A stretch of DNA of 47,971 nucleotides from Planctomycetaceae bacterium (GTDB taxonomy: Bacteria; Planctomycetota; Planctomycetia; Planctomycetales; Planctomycetaceae). A model generated the notes under the pieces. That model saw nothing but the letters and a program-made list of their open reading frames with translations. It did no database searches and was not told the DNA's origin. The DNA lies in contig OMIV01000110.1 of NCBI GenBank assembly GCA_900299185.1, positions 1 to 47,971 of the forward strand, written 5' to 3'. Numbering within the stretch: position 1 is the first letter of the stretch; each line of letters starts with the position of its first letter. The translations under genes and the position numbers were made by a program. This document shows, piece by piece, positions 1 through 10,400 of this stretch.

Positions 1-2
1 CT

Positions 3-35
3 TCGTCGGCAGCGTCAGATGTGTATAAGAGACAG
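3..35 (+). other. Illumina Nextera transposase adapter (artefact)
   Basis: These 33 bases match the Nextera Read-1 transposase adapter exactly, ending in the 19-bp Tn5 mosaic end AGATGTGTATAAGAGACAG at 17-35. Translated from base 19 it gives MCIRDS, a peptide known as an adapter artefact in protein databases. It is not organismal DNA; genuine sequence starts at about base 36. It indicates untrimmed reads at a contig end. Confidence 0.97.
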
Positions 36-41
36 CCCTAA

Positions 42-66
42 CCCCTCTCCCCATAGGGGCGAGGGG
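42..66. repeat. Short GC-rich foldback next to the adapter
   Basis: CCCCTCTCCCC (42-52) and GGGGCGAGGGG (56-66) form an 11-bp stem with one mismatch and an ATA loop. C/G-rich stems of this kind are common as dispersed repeats in bacterial genomes, which would fit a contig ending here. Copy number cannot be seen from the window. Confidence 0.5.
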
Positions 67-154
67 AACTATGAAATTGACCAAGTTTGTGAATCTGATG
101 AAGCCGTTTCTTGGCATTGGTGCTCGATCAAACTCGAACGCTCATTCATGAGGT

Positions 155-3100
155 ATGTGGCTGATGGTTGTTGGTTTGCGACTACGACTTCTTCTGCTGT
201 GCTGGTTGCTGCTAAGCGGCCTCAGCCAGTGGGCTGTCGCGCAATCACAACCTCGTGACACCAAGATCAATCGCATCTTTGTGCCGGCGGGTAAGCCCGA
301 AACTTGGCCTCCCGGAGATTGGGTGCCGATCACGCCGGAACGTCTGCAAGCCTTGCTCGCTCAACAGAGTCGACCAGCACCTCGCACGTTGGTGGTGAAT
401 GAAGCTCGATTGCATGCCTCATTCGATCCCGATCGCAACGCACTGGTCAGTGGCCGCGCAGTGATCTCGTTTGCGGACAAAGTTCCAAACGATCGACTCG
501 TCGGGCTCTCGCCATTGAATGTCGCCATTCGCAACCCGAAGTGGACTCGCGCGACCGACCGAACCGTCGTCATGGGATACGACGAACATCAGCAACTGCA
601 AGTCGCCGTTCCACCCGATGGCGGTGAGCTGCAATTCGATTGGCAGCTTTCGGGCACATCGAGATTGAACGGAGTCGAATTCGATCTCCGACTGCCGCGC
701 TCGATCGTCGGTGAAGTATCTGTCGACACACCGAAAGACTGGTCGCTCTCTGTAGGAACAACGACACTCAAACCCGAAGCTCAGCCCAACGGTTCGTGGC
801 GCTGGACCATCAACGCGATGCCCGGCAACAGCCTGAGATTGTTGCTGTCTCCCGAATCACTCAAAGCCGCTCCGTATGCCGCCACCACATCGCTGCTCTA
901 TCGCCAAACCACAACGATGCAGCTTTCGCGCGGTCGCTTGGATGAGCGAGTGGATTACGTGCTCGATCCGTTGTCGGTCGTCCCTGCTCAATGGCAATTG
1001 CCGCTTCCAACGGAATGGCATTGCGATGCCGTTTCGATCAACGGCCGCTTGCTGACCGAGAACGAATGGCGCGTCTCGTCGGCCAACAAAGAGTCCTTGC
1101 TAACGGTGCCGTTGGCCGGGCAAAGCATGCTCGCAGTGCCGACCATCTCCGTTCGCATGAGCCGCACTTTTGCCGCAGGAGTCAAACAAGCGATCGGCAT
1201 TTGCCCGGCTCCCAAACACGAACGAGCGGTCTTACTCTCTGGCCAAGTTGAACTGCAAGTGGCTTCGTCTTTGGCATTGGTTCGACATGAACCACATGAC
1301 TTGCGACAGACCGAAGTGCGTCTGGATGAAGGCGTCGAACGTCTCGCGTTTCAACAAGATCGATCCGGTGCGCAGCTCGAACTGCAATGGTCCGACCAAA
1401 CCGAATTGCTGCGGCTGGAAACTCGACAGTTCCTCGTCGTGAATCTGGAAGACAGCCCGGCGAGCTTCCTGGCCGACATCGAAATCGAACCGCAGACTGG
1501 CTCGCTCTTTGACATGTCGATCGCTTTGCCTCGCAACTGGGAACTCAGCGATGTGCTGCTGACAAATGGCACCACCAATGGTCGTCGCATTGATTGGACC
1601 GTGGTGCCGGGCGAAACCGATCAGCAGCTCAAGCTGTCGTTTCCCGATGGGGTCTCGGCCAACAGCGCGGTGATGATTCGCTTGAATGGGCACTATGTCG
1701 GGACAGCGCGCACCACCGACTTCTCGGCTCCCATCGGAGTGCTGTCGCGAGGAACCCCCGACACGTTGCTTGTGGCAATCACGGGTTCGTCGACGGCCGC
1801 CACGTTGGTAGCTCCCAACAATCGCTTTCAGATCGCCACCACCGAGTCACTGATCGCAGCGCGTGCTTGGACTCCGTTGGCCAAGTTGGCGAGCGACAAG
1901 AACTCGCGCGTGTGGGTCGCCACCGGATTGGATTCCACGGTCGATCTGCGCGAAAGCCGCTTACGAGCTCAAGCACCAACCACCGAGCCTGCTCCGGCGA
2001 GTTCAGTGACTACCGCACTTCCCACACTTACCGCGACGAACAGCAAGACGACCGAATCGAAGGCACCGCGTGAAGGCTTTCGACCAGTCTTTGCGGGATC
2101 ATTGAGATCAACGCTTTCTCCGGGTCGAGCTAGTCGCGATCAGCACGAGCTCAGCTTGAAGTTGCTCTATGCCAGTGAAGGTGGATTGCTCGAATTCCGC
2201 ATGCCCGCGCACGCTCAATTGCAGCACGTGGAATGGCATGGTCAGCGAATCGCCGCGACGAACGTGGGCGATAAGTTGTCAGTCCCCTTGCAGTCACCAA
2301 TGCCCGGTGACGTGCTAGGCATTCATTACACGCTGCCTGCCGAGATGTTGTATCTGCGCGAAACCTATCAGGCCGACTTGCCTGAGTTCGCGGTGCCGAT
2401 TGATGGACTCGAGTGGGAAGTGCGACTGCCGAGTCGCTTCATGGTGGTGTCGTTCCCCGGCGACTTTGTCTTCGATGGCCGACGTTCGCGACCACATTGG
2501 TTGGCATGGCTCTTCGGACCACTCGCACGACGCCGCGACGATGAAGTCTTCAATCCCTTCGACGCCGAGCAATGGCAACCTCTCTTCATTGGAGATGAAG
2601 AAGACGTCATCAGTGAGAAGGACTCTGACAATGGTTGGATGAGTTACACCGCCCGAACGCCGCGACTGCCGGAGTCTCTGGCCATCGAGGTTTGCGATCG
2701 ACTGCGACTGGCTGCGACGGCGTGGCTCATTCTGGCAGCAACGGCTTGCGTGGGCGTCACTCTGCGAGCAACCAAATCGAATCGCCGGAACGCCGTCGGC
2801 ATCGCTTGGCTGACGTTCGCTGTGGCCTCGACCATGCTGATCTCCACGGCTTATGCCGAGCTCGTTGGAGCCACGATTGTCGGCAGTGTCATCGCCTGCT
2901 TGATCCCGCGAGGACTCATCCGTCGCGAGCCGAAAGCTCCGGTGGATCGCACGCATGAACGACACTTCGCTCCAACGGTCACTATCCAGCAAGGCTTGCT
3001 CGGAGTGCTGATGCTTGCCCTCTCGGTGCGAGCACTGACGGCTCAAGATGTGTCGCCCGTCGCACCTCCGATGGAGTCGATTGATCTGCTGATTGAATAC

Positions 3101-6100
3101 GAAGGCGATCGCTTTGCGGCACCCTTAAAGACCGGCTTGACCTGCGTGCCCGCAGCCACGCTCGAACAACTGACGAAGAACGCAACCCCGACTGCCACGA
3201 CCACTCGCGCTCTCTTCCAAGCCGCGACATACAGCGGCGAATGGACCGTTAATGGACTATCGAAACTGACTTCGAATTGGGACGTTTGGGTGTTGCATTC
3301 ATCAGCCGCGACCAAGACCGCAGCGGCCTTCGATGAAGTCGTCATCCCGTTGCCGCTTCGAACAATCGCCGACGTCAGCCAGTTCCGTATGAATGGCCGA
3401 CCTCTGGAACTGATTCCCAACGCCGACGGACAAAGCGTTCGAGTTCGCATTCCGAAGATCAAAGACACCGGAGCTGCGACCGCGCTGCCGCCGCTTCCTG
3501 AAGAGCGAGTCATCCCACTGGCCGACAAGTGGCGGCTCGTGAAACTTGAGGCCGAGTTGCGACCGCAGCCCCTGCGTTCGTTCAATCAGATTGCTTGGCA
3601 AGTACCGGTGCCGCGCACGCTGAGGTCGGATGTGGAAATCGTTCAACCGGATCCCGTGCTGGAACGTCCGGCGTTTTCAGCAGGATGGATCGGAGCGTCC
3701 GCCGACCGTTTGGGAGCTGGCGCCTTCGATCCTGTGAACGAACTGCGGTTGACTCAGCGCCGACCTGACGCCGCCAACCTGCAACCTGTCGTGAGCATGA
3801 AACTCAGAAGCCATATCGAGCTCGCGGCCGAGTCATCGCGTCGAGTGTTGTTGGCTCAGTACTCGGTTGAGCGCGGTGAGTTGAAACAAGTCGCCTGGAA
3901 ACTGCCGCCACATGCCATCGTGCAAACAGAACGCATCGTGGCCCCGCAACTGCGAGCGGCTCAGGTTCGTCGCACCGAAACCGAGACATTGCTGTTCGTC
4001 GAATTTAGTCCGCCATTAACTGGCGACTTCCAACTGGTAATCCCGTGGTTGTTGCCAGAGCGACAACCCGAAGGCACTCGCACGTTGGGTTGGGAACGAC
4101 CTGTCACAACGACTACACCGCATGCCGACCTTGAAGTCCGCGAGCATCTGGCCGGAGTCACCACTTCGCCCGGCTTTGTATGGCGACCAACGAACAACGT
4201 GCCCACGAACTTGGGTGCTGAAGTCGAGTCGGAATTCGTTGCTGGCTGGCCCAGCAACCAAAGCCTGCGTGCTCCGCAATTCGTATGGAACGTGGCTGCT
4301 CAACCCAACCCGCAATGGCGTTTGAGTCCGACTGTCGCAGACAAAGCTGCTCGCTGGACGACGTTGGCATTGATCGATCGCGACAGCATCTCGTGGCACT
4401 TCACGGCGCGCGTCGAAGTGGCCGGAGCACCGGCCTTCGTTCATCAATTAGAAGTCGATCCGCGACTCACCATCGAGGCCGTGACTGTCACTCAAGACGA
4501 CGTGAACCGCTTGACTTATTGGACTCGGCAAGGCGATCGACTGTTCTTGCATCTGCGCGATCGAGCGTCTGGCACGCAGCTCATTCGGGTACAAGCGCTG
4601 GAAGCCAATCGAGACACCGATGTTGTGAGTTATCCGCGCATGGAACTGACCGGAGCGAAGTCCGGCGAGGTCAACTTACGAGTGCAACGCACGCGAGGCG
4701 TCAGTGTCGAAGTGGCGGGCACCGAAGTCCCTGAGTCGGTCGATTTCGAAATCGAGCACGAGCTTGTGCCGCTCAACGCTGTGGAGGTCGGGTCATATCG
4801 AGTCCGCTCGACGGCAGATGTTTCGATGCTCGTCAGACTGCTGCCGGTAGTTTCACGCAGTTGGTGCGTCGCCACGATTGATAGTGGAACAACTCATCCA
4901 GCCATCGAACTGGCCTTCAACATCGAACCCGGAAGGCTCGAACGCACGCTGCTCACTTTGCCGAACTGGCCGTTGGGTGATGGCATCGTCGCCGAGATTG
5001 ATGGCGACCCGTCCGCGACGATCAAGATGAAACCGGGGTCACCACAAACCTGGGCCATTGAACTTGGCAAGAACACCGACTTGCCGCTGCAAGTCCGCAT
5101 GCATGTGCCGTTGGTCGAGACCGACGACATGTTCGAAATCGAACTGGCAGCACCAGTGCTCGAAGGCGTCGAAGAACAGACCGTTGGTTGGGCCAGTCAG
5201 CAAAAGAAGCTCGATGTCGCAGGAGCAGACCTGCTCTCTGAAGCGCAACGTGTCGTCTTCCTCGAACGTGGCATCATGGCTCCCGTTTTGATCGATGTGC
5301 CGATCATCGATTGGAACCGACAGTCTCTGACGGTGCCGCGCGCCAGCGTTGTGGTGGAGCGACTCAACGAACTCCCGTGCCTGGTCCAACACGAGTTGTG
5401 GCTTGGTCGCCGCGAACGCACTGCCGCTCGAACAACCATTCTGACGATCGCGACTCCCGGCGCGTTGAAGGTCAGTTGGCCGAACAACATCGTCATGCAA
5501 GCGTGCTTGGTAAATCGCATGCCTCGTTCGATCGAACGTGACGCGCAAGGACGATTGATAGTCCCGCTTAATAGCAGCGATCTCATGTCGACGGTCGAGC
5601 TGTTGTGGTCGCAACAAGAGTCCCATCGCCCCTTAAGGATCGAGCAGCGACAGCTTTCGCTACCGACGATTCAAGCCGCCAAGATCTTGGAGCGAGCCAC
5701 GCTCGCGCTGACAGACTCTCATCAAGCGTTGCCCATTCAGAAGCAGCCAGCCAAGAGCAACGGCGAATGGCTGACTGCTTTAGAAAGTTGGTCAACCGAG
5801 ACTTCGCTGCGACCAGCTCTGGTGACCAAGCAACTGACCGAAGTCATGAATCGCTTTCAGAGCGATCTTGATCCCGCCGAAGAAGCGAGCAGCGGGACGT
5901 CGCGACAAATGGTGCGGTTCGAGAACCTCAGCAACTCGACATTACGTGTGTGGGTGGTCGACGCAAGACTGGACCATGTTGCGATCTCCGTATTACTCGC
6001 GTTGCTCGTCGCGCCCATCATTCGGTTGTTGATGCAATTCCAAACGGGAGATTGGTTGGCGAGTCGACCGGCGATGGCCTGTGCCGCGTTGAGCGGGATT

Positions 6101-6259
6101 TGGTGGCTGTGTTTGCACGGCAGCGGATTGGGCTTGGCTGCATTGTGTGCTTCGATTCTGGCTATCGGACTCGCTTGGATCAGACGGCAGCGCGACTTGG
6201 AGCTCTCCGTATTGCGAAGCGCGTCCGCATCTCAGTCTCGAAGCCGACATTCATTTTGA
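155..6259 (+). CDS. Giant secreted/membrane protein of unknown function (2034 aa)
   Basis: I do not recognise a named family. The N-terminus is a signal peptide (hydrophobic residues about 8-29, cleavage near AVAQ). Residues about 30-845 are a long extracytoplasmic region rich in beta-type sequence. A membrane cluster follows at about 848-965, with hydrophobic runs around TAWLILAATACVGVTL, IAWLTFAVASTMLIS, LVGATIVGSVIACL and GLLGVLMLALSV. A second extracytoplasmic stretch runs from about 970 to 1940, then two or three helices at about 1943-2008 and a short basic tail. The two halves look like a repeated plan: each opens with a hydrophobic export-like segment and a VP...L..L stretch. The next ATG (164) has GAGG ten bases upstream and may be the real start; 155 keeps the longest frame. 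Downstream lies a hairpin without a T-run (6273-6289). A planctomycete-type envelope role is inferred only from topology. Confidence 0.85.
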   Translation: MWLMVVGLRLRLLLLCWLLLSGLSQWAVAQSQPRDTKINRIFVPAGKPETWPPGDWVPITPERLQALLAQQSRPAPRTLVVNEARLHASFDPDRNALVSGRAVISFADKVPNDRLVGLSPLNVAIRNPKWTRATDRTVVMGYDEHQQLQVAVPPDGGELQFDWQLSGTSRLNGVEFDLRLPRSIVGEVSVDTPKDWSLSVGTTTLKPEAQPNGSWRWTINAMPGNSLRLLLSPESLKAAPYAATTSLLYRQTTTMQLSRGRLDERVDYVLDPLSVVPAQWQLPLPTEWHCDAVSINGRLLTENEWRVSSANKESLLTVPLAGQSMLAVPTISVRMSRTFAAGVKQAIGICPAPKHERAVLLSGQVELQVASSLALVRHEPHDLRQTEVRLDEGVERLAFQQDRSGAQLELQWSDQTELLRLETRQFLVVNLEDSPASFLADIEIEPQTGSLFDMSIALPRNWELSDVLLTNGTTNGRRIDWTVVPGETDQQLKLSFPDGVSANSAVMIRLNGHYVGTARTTDFSAPIGVLSRGTPDTLLVAITGSSTAATLVAPNNRFQIATTESLIAARAWTPLAKLASDKNSRVWVATGLDSTVDLRESRLRAQAPTTEPAPASSVTTALPTLTATNSKTTESKAPREGFRPVFAGSLRSTLSPGRASRDQHELSLKLLYASEGGLLEFRMPAHAQLQHVEWHGQRIAATNVGDKLSVPLQSPMPGDVLGIHYTLPAEMLYLRETYQADLPEFAVPIDGLEWEVRLPSRFMVVSFPGDFVFDGRRSRPHWLAWLFGPLARRRDDEVFNPFDAEQWQPLFIGDEEDVISEKDSDNGWMSYTARTPRLPESLAIEVCDRLRLAATAWLILAATACVGVTLRATKSNRRNAVGIAWLTFAVASTMLISTAYAELVGATIVGSVIACLIPRGLIRREPKAPVDRTHERHFAPTVTIQQGLLGVLMLALSVRALTAQDVSPVAPPMESIDLLIEYEGDRFAAPLKTGLTCVPAATLEQLTKNATPTATTTRALFQAATYSGEWTVNGLSKLTSNWDVWVLHSSAATKTAAAFDEVVIPLPLRTIADVSQFRMNGRPLELIPNADGQSVRVRIPKIKDTGAATALPPLPEERVIPLADKWRLVKLEAELRPQPLRSFNQIAWQVPVPRTLRSDVEIVQPDPVLERPAFSAGWIGASADRLGAGAFDPVNELRLTQRRPDAANLQPVVSMKLRSHIELAAESSRRVLLAQYSVERGELKQVAWKLPPHAIVQTERIVAPQLRAAQVRRTETETLLFVEFSPPLTGDFQLVIPWLLPERQPEGTRTLGWERPVTTTTPHADLEVREHLAGVTTSPGFVWRPTNNVPTNLGAEVESEFVAGWPSNQSLRAPQFVWNVAAQPNPQWRLSPTVADKAARWTTLALIDRDSISWHFTARVEVAGAPAFVHQLEVDPRLTIEAVTVTQDDVNRLTYWTRQGDRLFLHLRDRASGTQLIRVQALEANRDTDVVSYPRMELTGAKSGEVNLRVQRTRGVSVEVAGTEVPESVDFEIEHELVPLNAVEVGSYRVRSTADVSMLVRLLPVVSRSWCVATIDSGTTHPAIELAFNIEPGRLERTLLTLPNWPLGDGIVAEIDGDPSATIKMKPGSPQTWAIELGKNTDLPLQVRMHVPLVETDDMFEIELAAPVLEGVEEQTVGWASQQKKLDVAGADLLSEAQRVVFLERGIMAPVLIDVPIIDWNRQSLTVPRASVVVERLNELPCLVQHELWLGRRERTAARTTILTIATPGALKVSWPNNIVMQACLVNRMPRSIERDAQGRLIVPLNSSDLMSTVELLWSQQESHRPLRIEQRQLSLPTIQAAKILERATLALTDSHQALPIQKQPAKSNGEWLTALESWSTETSLRPALVTKQLTEVMNRFQSDLDPAEEASSGTSRQMVRFENLSNSTLRVWVVDARLDHVAISVLLALLVAPIIRLLMQFQTGDWLASRPAMACAALSGIWWLCLHGSGLGLAALCASILAIGLAWIRRQRDLELSVLRSASASQSRSRHSF

Positions 6260-6505
6260 TGAGATTCTAAATGTCACTCTCGGAGTGACGTGACAAATCG
6301 GTGTTCATAGTCCGGGATGCAGATTCGCTAATACGGAGATCTTGGAATTACGCAGAACCCCGTTGACAGTGAAATCACCGAGCATCGAGTTTTTCGCTTT
6401 AACGGATTTCTTTGTCTGCGTTTGCGGTCCTAGCATCAATTGGCAAGCGGGCTTATCGGTCGCTCCACACTCGCATCGAACTTTAGTTCGTCTGGAATGG
6501 GACTC

Positions 6506-6595
6506 ATGCCAGTTCCGCACCTTGGGTATCAAGACGTCGTGATGAAGGCTCTCGACATGCTAACGGCAGGTCTGAGGGACTTCGTGCGCGAGTAA
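6506..6595 (+). pseudogene. Detached N-terminus of the Swt1-type HEPN gene, ended by an in-frame TAA
   Basis: This frame encodes a fragment containing ALDMLTAGLRDFVRE and then stops at TAA 6593-6595. Reading through the stop in the same frame continues with LAQAMGPDWQQIA, the start of the downstream CDS. Swt1-type HEPN domains typically open with a helix of the form ALexLxxGLxxFVExEL, so these 29 codons look like the natural beginning of the next gene. One substitution (CAA or GAA to TAA) would explain the break. Possible starts in this frame are ATG 6497, 6506 or 6542; none has a strong ribosome-binding site. A sequencing error is an alternative. Confidence 0.6.
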
Positions 6596-6607
6596 CTCGC
6601 CCAAGCG

Positions 6608-7306
6608 ATGGGCCCAGACTGGCAGCAAATCGCGCAATCCAGTTTCCGCAAGGATCGAAATCTGGATGACGTCTCCGGCGACATCGACGACTGGGACGCG
6701 CACGCCTTGCTCACGATTATGTGGGACCACTGGAACGCCGCTTTCCGTCGCCGCTTGGGACTGTTTGAACGCAGTCTGGTCGCCGAGCTGAGAGCCTTCC
6801 GCAACCGCTGGGCTCATCAACGGCAATTCAACTTCGACGATACCTATCGGTTCCTCGACAGCGTCAATCGCTTGCTGTCGGCCATCGGTGCCAAGAACGC
6901 GACGGACCTCAGCGAATTGAAGTTCAACTTGCTGAAGGACGAGTTCTCTGAAGCTCTGAATGCAGAGTCGATGGAAGCCGACAATCGACGCGATCGCTGG
7001 GTCGTGGCCGGTGTTTACGCGGCTTGCGGAACGGTGTTCGTCACGCTGATCCCGTATGCGTTTGGCATAAAGACATGGCCATTGAGCGTCGCCTTTGCGT
7101 TGGCGTTCTCGTACTTGATCTACAAGCGGTTGAAGTGGCGACCATTGCAACTTGGCCCGCATGAATGTCGCCGTTGTCGCCGCATCATCTATGGCACCAG
7201 ATGCCCCTACTGCGACGAGCCGCCGGTCTTTGACTCTGCCGAGTTCCGAATGGGCGATCTCGAAGGCGAATCAAAAGACAGCACCCGTCGCGCCTTGCCG
7301 CGCTAG
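6608..7306 (+). CDS. Swt1-like HEPN domain protein with two TM helices and zinc ribbon
   Basis: Residues about 1-120 resemble the Swt1-type HEPN domain: the motif R65-N-R-W-A-H70 fits the HEPN Rx4-6H signature associated with RNA binding or cleavage, and WDHWNAAF and ELRAFRNRWAHQ match the family pattern. Two membrane helices follow (about 131-154 and 157-172), then a C-terminal zinc ribbon with C187-x2-C190 and C199-x2-C202. The ATG at 6608 is the first start after TAA 6593-6595; the true N-terminus probably lies upstream in the same frame (see the fragment at 6506). If the stop is real, re-initiation at this ATG, 12 bases later, could still make a shortened protein. It converges on the DUF4175-like gene. 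RNase activity is a family-level inference only; the membrane anchor plus zinc ribbon is an unusual combination for an HEPN protein. Confidence 0.8.
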   Translation: MGPDWQQIAQSSFRKDRNLDDVSGDIDDWDAHALLTIMWDHWNAAFRRRLGLFERSLVAELRAFRNRWAHQRQFNFDDTYRFLDSVNRLLSAIGAKNATDLSELKFNLLKDEFSEALNAESMEADNRRDRWVVAGVYAACGTVFVTLIPYAFGIKTWPLSVAFALAFSYLIYKRLKWRPLQLGPHECRRCRRIIYGTRCPYCDEPPVFDSAEFRMGDLEGESKDSTRRALPR

Positions 7307-7403
7307 GTCGCTCGTCACTTTGAGATTCAATCCTGGTGTGCTCCGGCTCGACGAAGCACTCCATGTTCTTGAGGAGAGAACTCACTCAATTTGAAGAGTC
7401 GAG

Positions 7404-10400
7404 CTACTCGGCATTCTTTTTAGCTGGCTCGTTGCTGCCGGACTTGGCGAGTTCCTCGAAGTACAGCTTGATGAGCTTCGAGTAATCGCCGTTCGCCTTT
7501 CGCTGAGACGATTGCAGGATCTCGGTCTTCAACGTGCCCGGCAGCTTGCCCCAGTTACGCTGCGCTTGTTTCAACAGATCAGTCTCTGGAGTCGAAACGT
7601 CACCAGGACTCTGATTGCCTTGTTCACCCGATGACGAACTGGGAGCGTTGTTCGCTGACTGTTGCTGCTTGGCCGTGATGCTCCGCGGACGATTGCCCGA
7701 TTGAGACTTACCGGCATCCGCTTGCAGTCGCTCGGCAGCTTGACTGAGTTGCTCAGCCGCTTGCCGCAGCGCTTCTGCATTCGCCGCGCGAGCTTGGTCG
7801 GAACTGCTCGCTGACCCGCTTTGCCCCGGCTGGCCTTCGCCGGGCTGACCTTGATTCGCAGTGCTAGGTGTTCCGTTCGCTGACTGCTGGCCGCCTTGCG
7901 CGTTGCCAGACTGACCCGACATCGGCTGACCGGGCATAGGCTGCCCCGACAGCGGTTGTCCCGGCATGGGCTGGCCGTTCATGGCGGATGTCATCGGAGC
8001 TACACCCCCTGCCTGTTGGCCGCCGGGTTGGCTGGCGGCAAGTTCGCGTTGAGCTTGCTGCAAGCGTTGAGCAGCGGTTGTCAGTTGGCTCGCTAACTCG
8101 CCGGGAATGGCATGCTGCTGACCGGATGCAGGCTGTGCGTTTTGAGCTTGCTCAGCAGCTTGTCGCAGCGACTCAGCCGCTTGCTGACTGGCCTGCGCGG
8201 CATCACCAACATTGCCTTGTTGCAGTGCTTGCTGAGCATCTCTTTGAGCTTGTTGGCCTTCCCCCGTGGCTTGTCCCGCTTGATTGGCTTGCTTCGATTG
8301 CTGATCGAGATCCAACGGCGCCGCCCCGAGTTGCTTGGCCAGTTGATTGAGTTCGCGTTGCAGGTTCGACGTCTGGTTAGCGAGCTGTCGTTGTTGATTG
8401 CGTTGCGCTTCCGCTCGAGCTGCTGGGTCTGCGGCAAGTTGATCGAGACTCTGAGCGACTTGCTGCTGACGCTCGGCCAAATCGCTGGCTCGTTGAGACA
8501 TTCCCGGAGCCGACTCTTTGAGTGCCTCGCTCGCTTGCCGCGCGGATTGAGCAGCTTGCTGAGCGTTCTTTGCAGCTTGATCGAGCTGACCATTCTGGGC
8601 CTGCCCTTGAGCTTGCTCGCCTTGCTGAGCCGCTTGTCGCGCCGCTTCTGCCGCTGCCGATTCAGGACCGGCTTGCTCCGCCGCTTGTCGTGCTAACTCT
8701 GCCGCCTCGGCAGCCAGATTCGCCTGCTGCTCGGCGAGCTCTCGTGGCGATGCGCGATCGGTGCTTGGTTCAGCCGGTTGACCTTTTGATGCTTGAGCTG
8801 TCTGAGCATTCGCCTGTTGTGGATCGTTGCTTGCCGCGTCTGACTTCATGGGAGAACCATTAGCCTGCTCGTTCGGCATGGGTTGACCCGGCGTCGCTTG
8901 CCTGGACATCGGCTGCGCGTCTGTAGGTTTTTCGCCTTTGGGCTGATTTAACTCGGCCAACTCACGAACCAACTGCCGCTCTTGCTGCGCCAACTCACGA
9001 GCCTGTTCGGCGAGTTGACGAGCTTCAGCTTGAGGGTCTTCAGGAGCCGCACGATTCGCAGCTTGTGCCAGTCGTTCGAGTGCTTGCTCGGCTTGCTGCA
9101 ACGCGCGGTTCGCAGCTTGAGCTTGCTGCTCAGAAGGTGTTTGAGCGAGTGCATCAGCCGCAGCATCAAGAGCCTGCTCGGCAGCTCGCTTCGCGGATTG
9201 AGCTTGAGGCGTCTCAAGTTCTCCCACTTGATCCGCCAGCTTCTGCTCTTGCTCAGCAAGCTGTTTGAGCTGCTCGGCATTCGGAGCCTGCTTGCCATCA
9301 CCGAGTTGCTCAGCGGCTTGCTTCTTCAATGCGTCTTGCTGCTTTTGAAGCTCGGCCAATGCGGCTTGAGTTTGCTTCTGCTGTGCTTCGCGATTCGCTG
9401 CGGCAGCTTGTTGTTGCTCAGCGGTCTGAGCGGCCTCGGCCAATTGATCCAGCGCGGCAGCGGCTTGTTGTGCGTTCTCTGCCGCGCGCTTGGCTGCTGC
9501 TTGAGCCTTCTCGGCATTGTTCGAAGCAGGCTGGTTCTGGCCGTCCATGGGCTTCCCGGGTTGTTGAGCCGCTGCCTCATCAGCCTTAGCGGCTTCGACC
9601 AATTGCTTCACGGCTTCCGCCGCTTGATCGACGGCGGCCTTTTGTTCGTCGCGTGCTTCTTGGCCTGCATCCAGTTGAGCAGCCGCGATCTCCAGCGCCG
9701 TTTCTTTGGCGGCCAGGTCTCGCAACGACGTTGACTCTTCGCCCTTCGCGAGTTCATCCGCGGCTTGAGCGATGTCTTTGGCTAAGGCTCGTTGCCGATC
9801 AGCCAAGGCCTTCGCAGCTTCGCGAGGATCAGCAGGCAGAGGCTCGGCCTTCAAGAGTTCTTGTTGAGTCCGCTCGGCATCCTGCGCCAACTTCTGAGCC
9901 AGTTCCTCGGCGGCTTGAGCGTTCCCGGCTTTGATCTCATCCAAGATTTTCTGTGCTGCTTCAGGATCGATCGGCGTCACCGGAGTCCGTGCTTGTTGAG
10001 CTTCCACTTGATCCGCCAACTGCTGAGCTTTCTCAGCAAGCGCGGCTTGCTTCTCGGCCAACGGAGCAGCAGCTTCTTGCTGGTGCTTTGCGTCACCATC
10101 AACGGCGTTGGCCAATTGGTCCTGACGATCCGCCAGTTTCTTCGCCTGCTCTGCCAACTGCGCGAGCCGCTCCAATTGATGATCTCGCGCGGACTCGACG
10201 ATCTCCGTCTTCTCTTCCAGCAACTTGTTGAGCGACGTGAGCAGCTCATCTTGTTCTTTGCCAAGCTGAGCCTGCTCTTGCTGAAGTTGCTCTTTTGCCG
10301 CCGCGCGATCCTCTGGTCGTTCACCGGCCAACAACGGCGACTGCTCCAACTCTTTGCGTTTGTCCTCCAACTGAGCTGCATCATCGGCCAGTTGATTGGC

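Noticed and set aside
19-258. 79-codon plus-strand ORF at the left edge
   Set aside because: It starts inside the Nextera adapter (MCIRDS) and overlaps the real 2034-aa gene out of frame.
2315-3046. 243-codon minus-strand ORF
   Set aside because: Antisense shadow of the 2034-aa gene with Ser/Arg/His-rich sequence and no recognisable protein features.
6342-6542. 66-codon plus-strand ORF upstream of the HEPN gene
   Set aside because: No ribosome-binding site or family resemblance, and it is out of frame with the HEPN fragment it overlaps.
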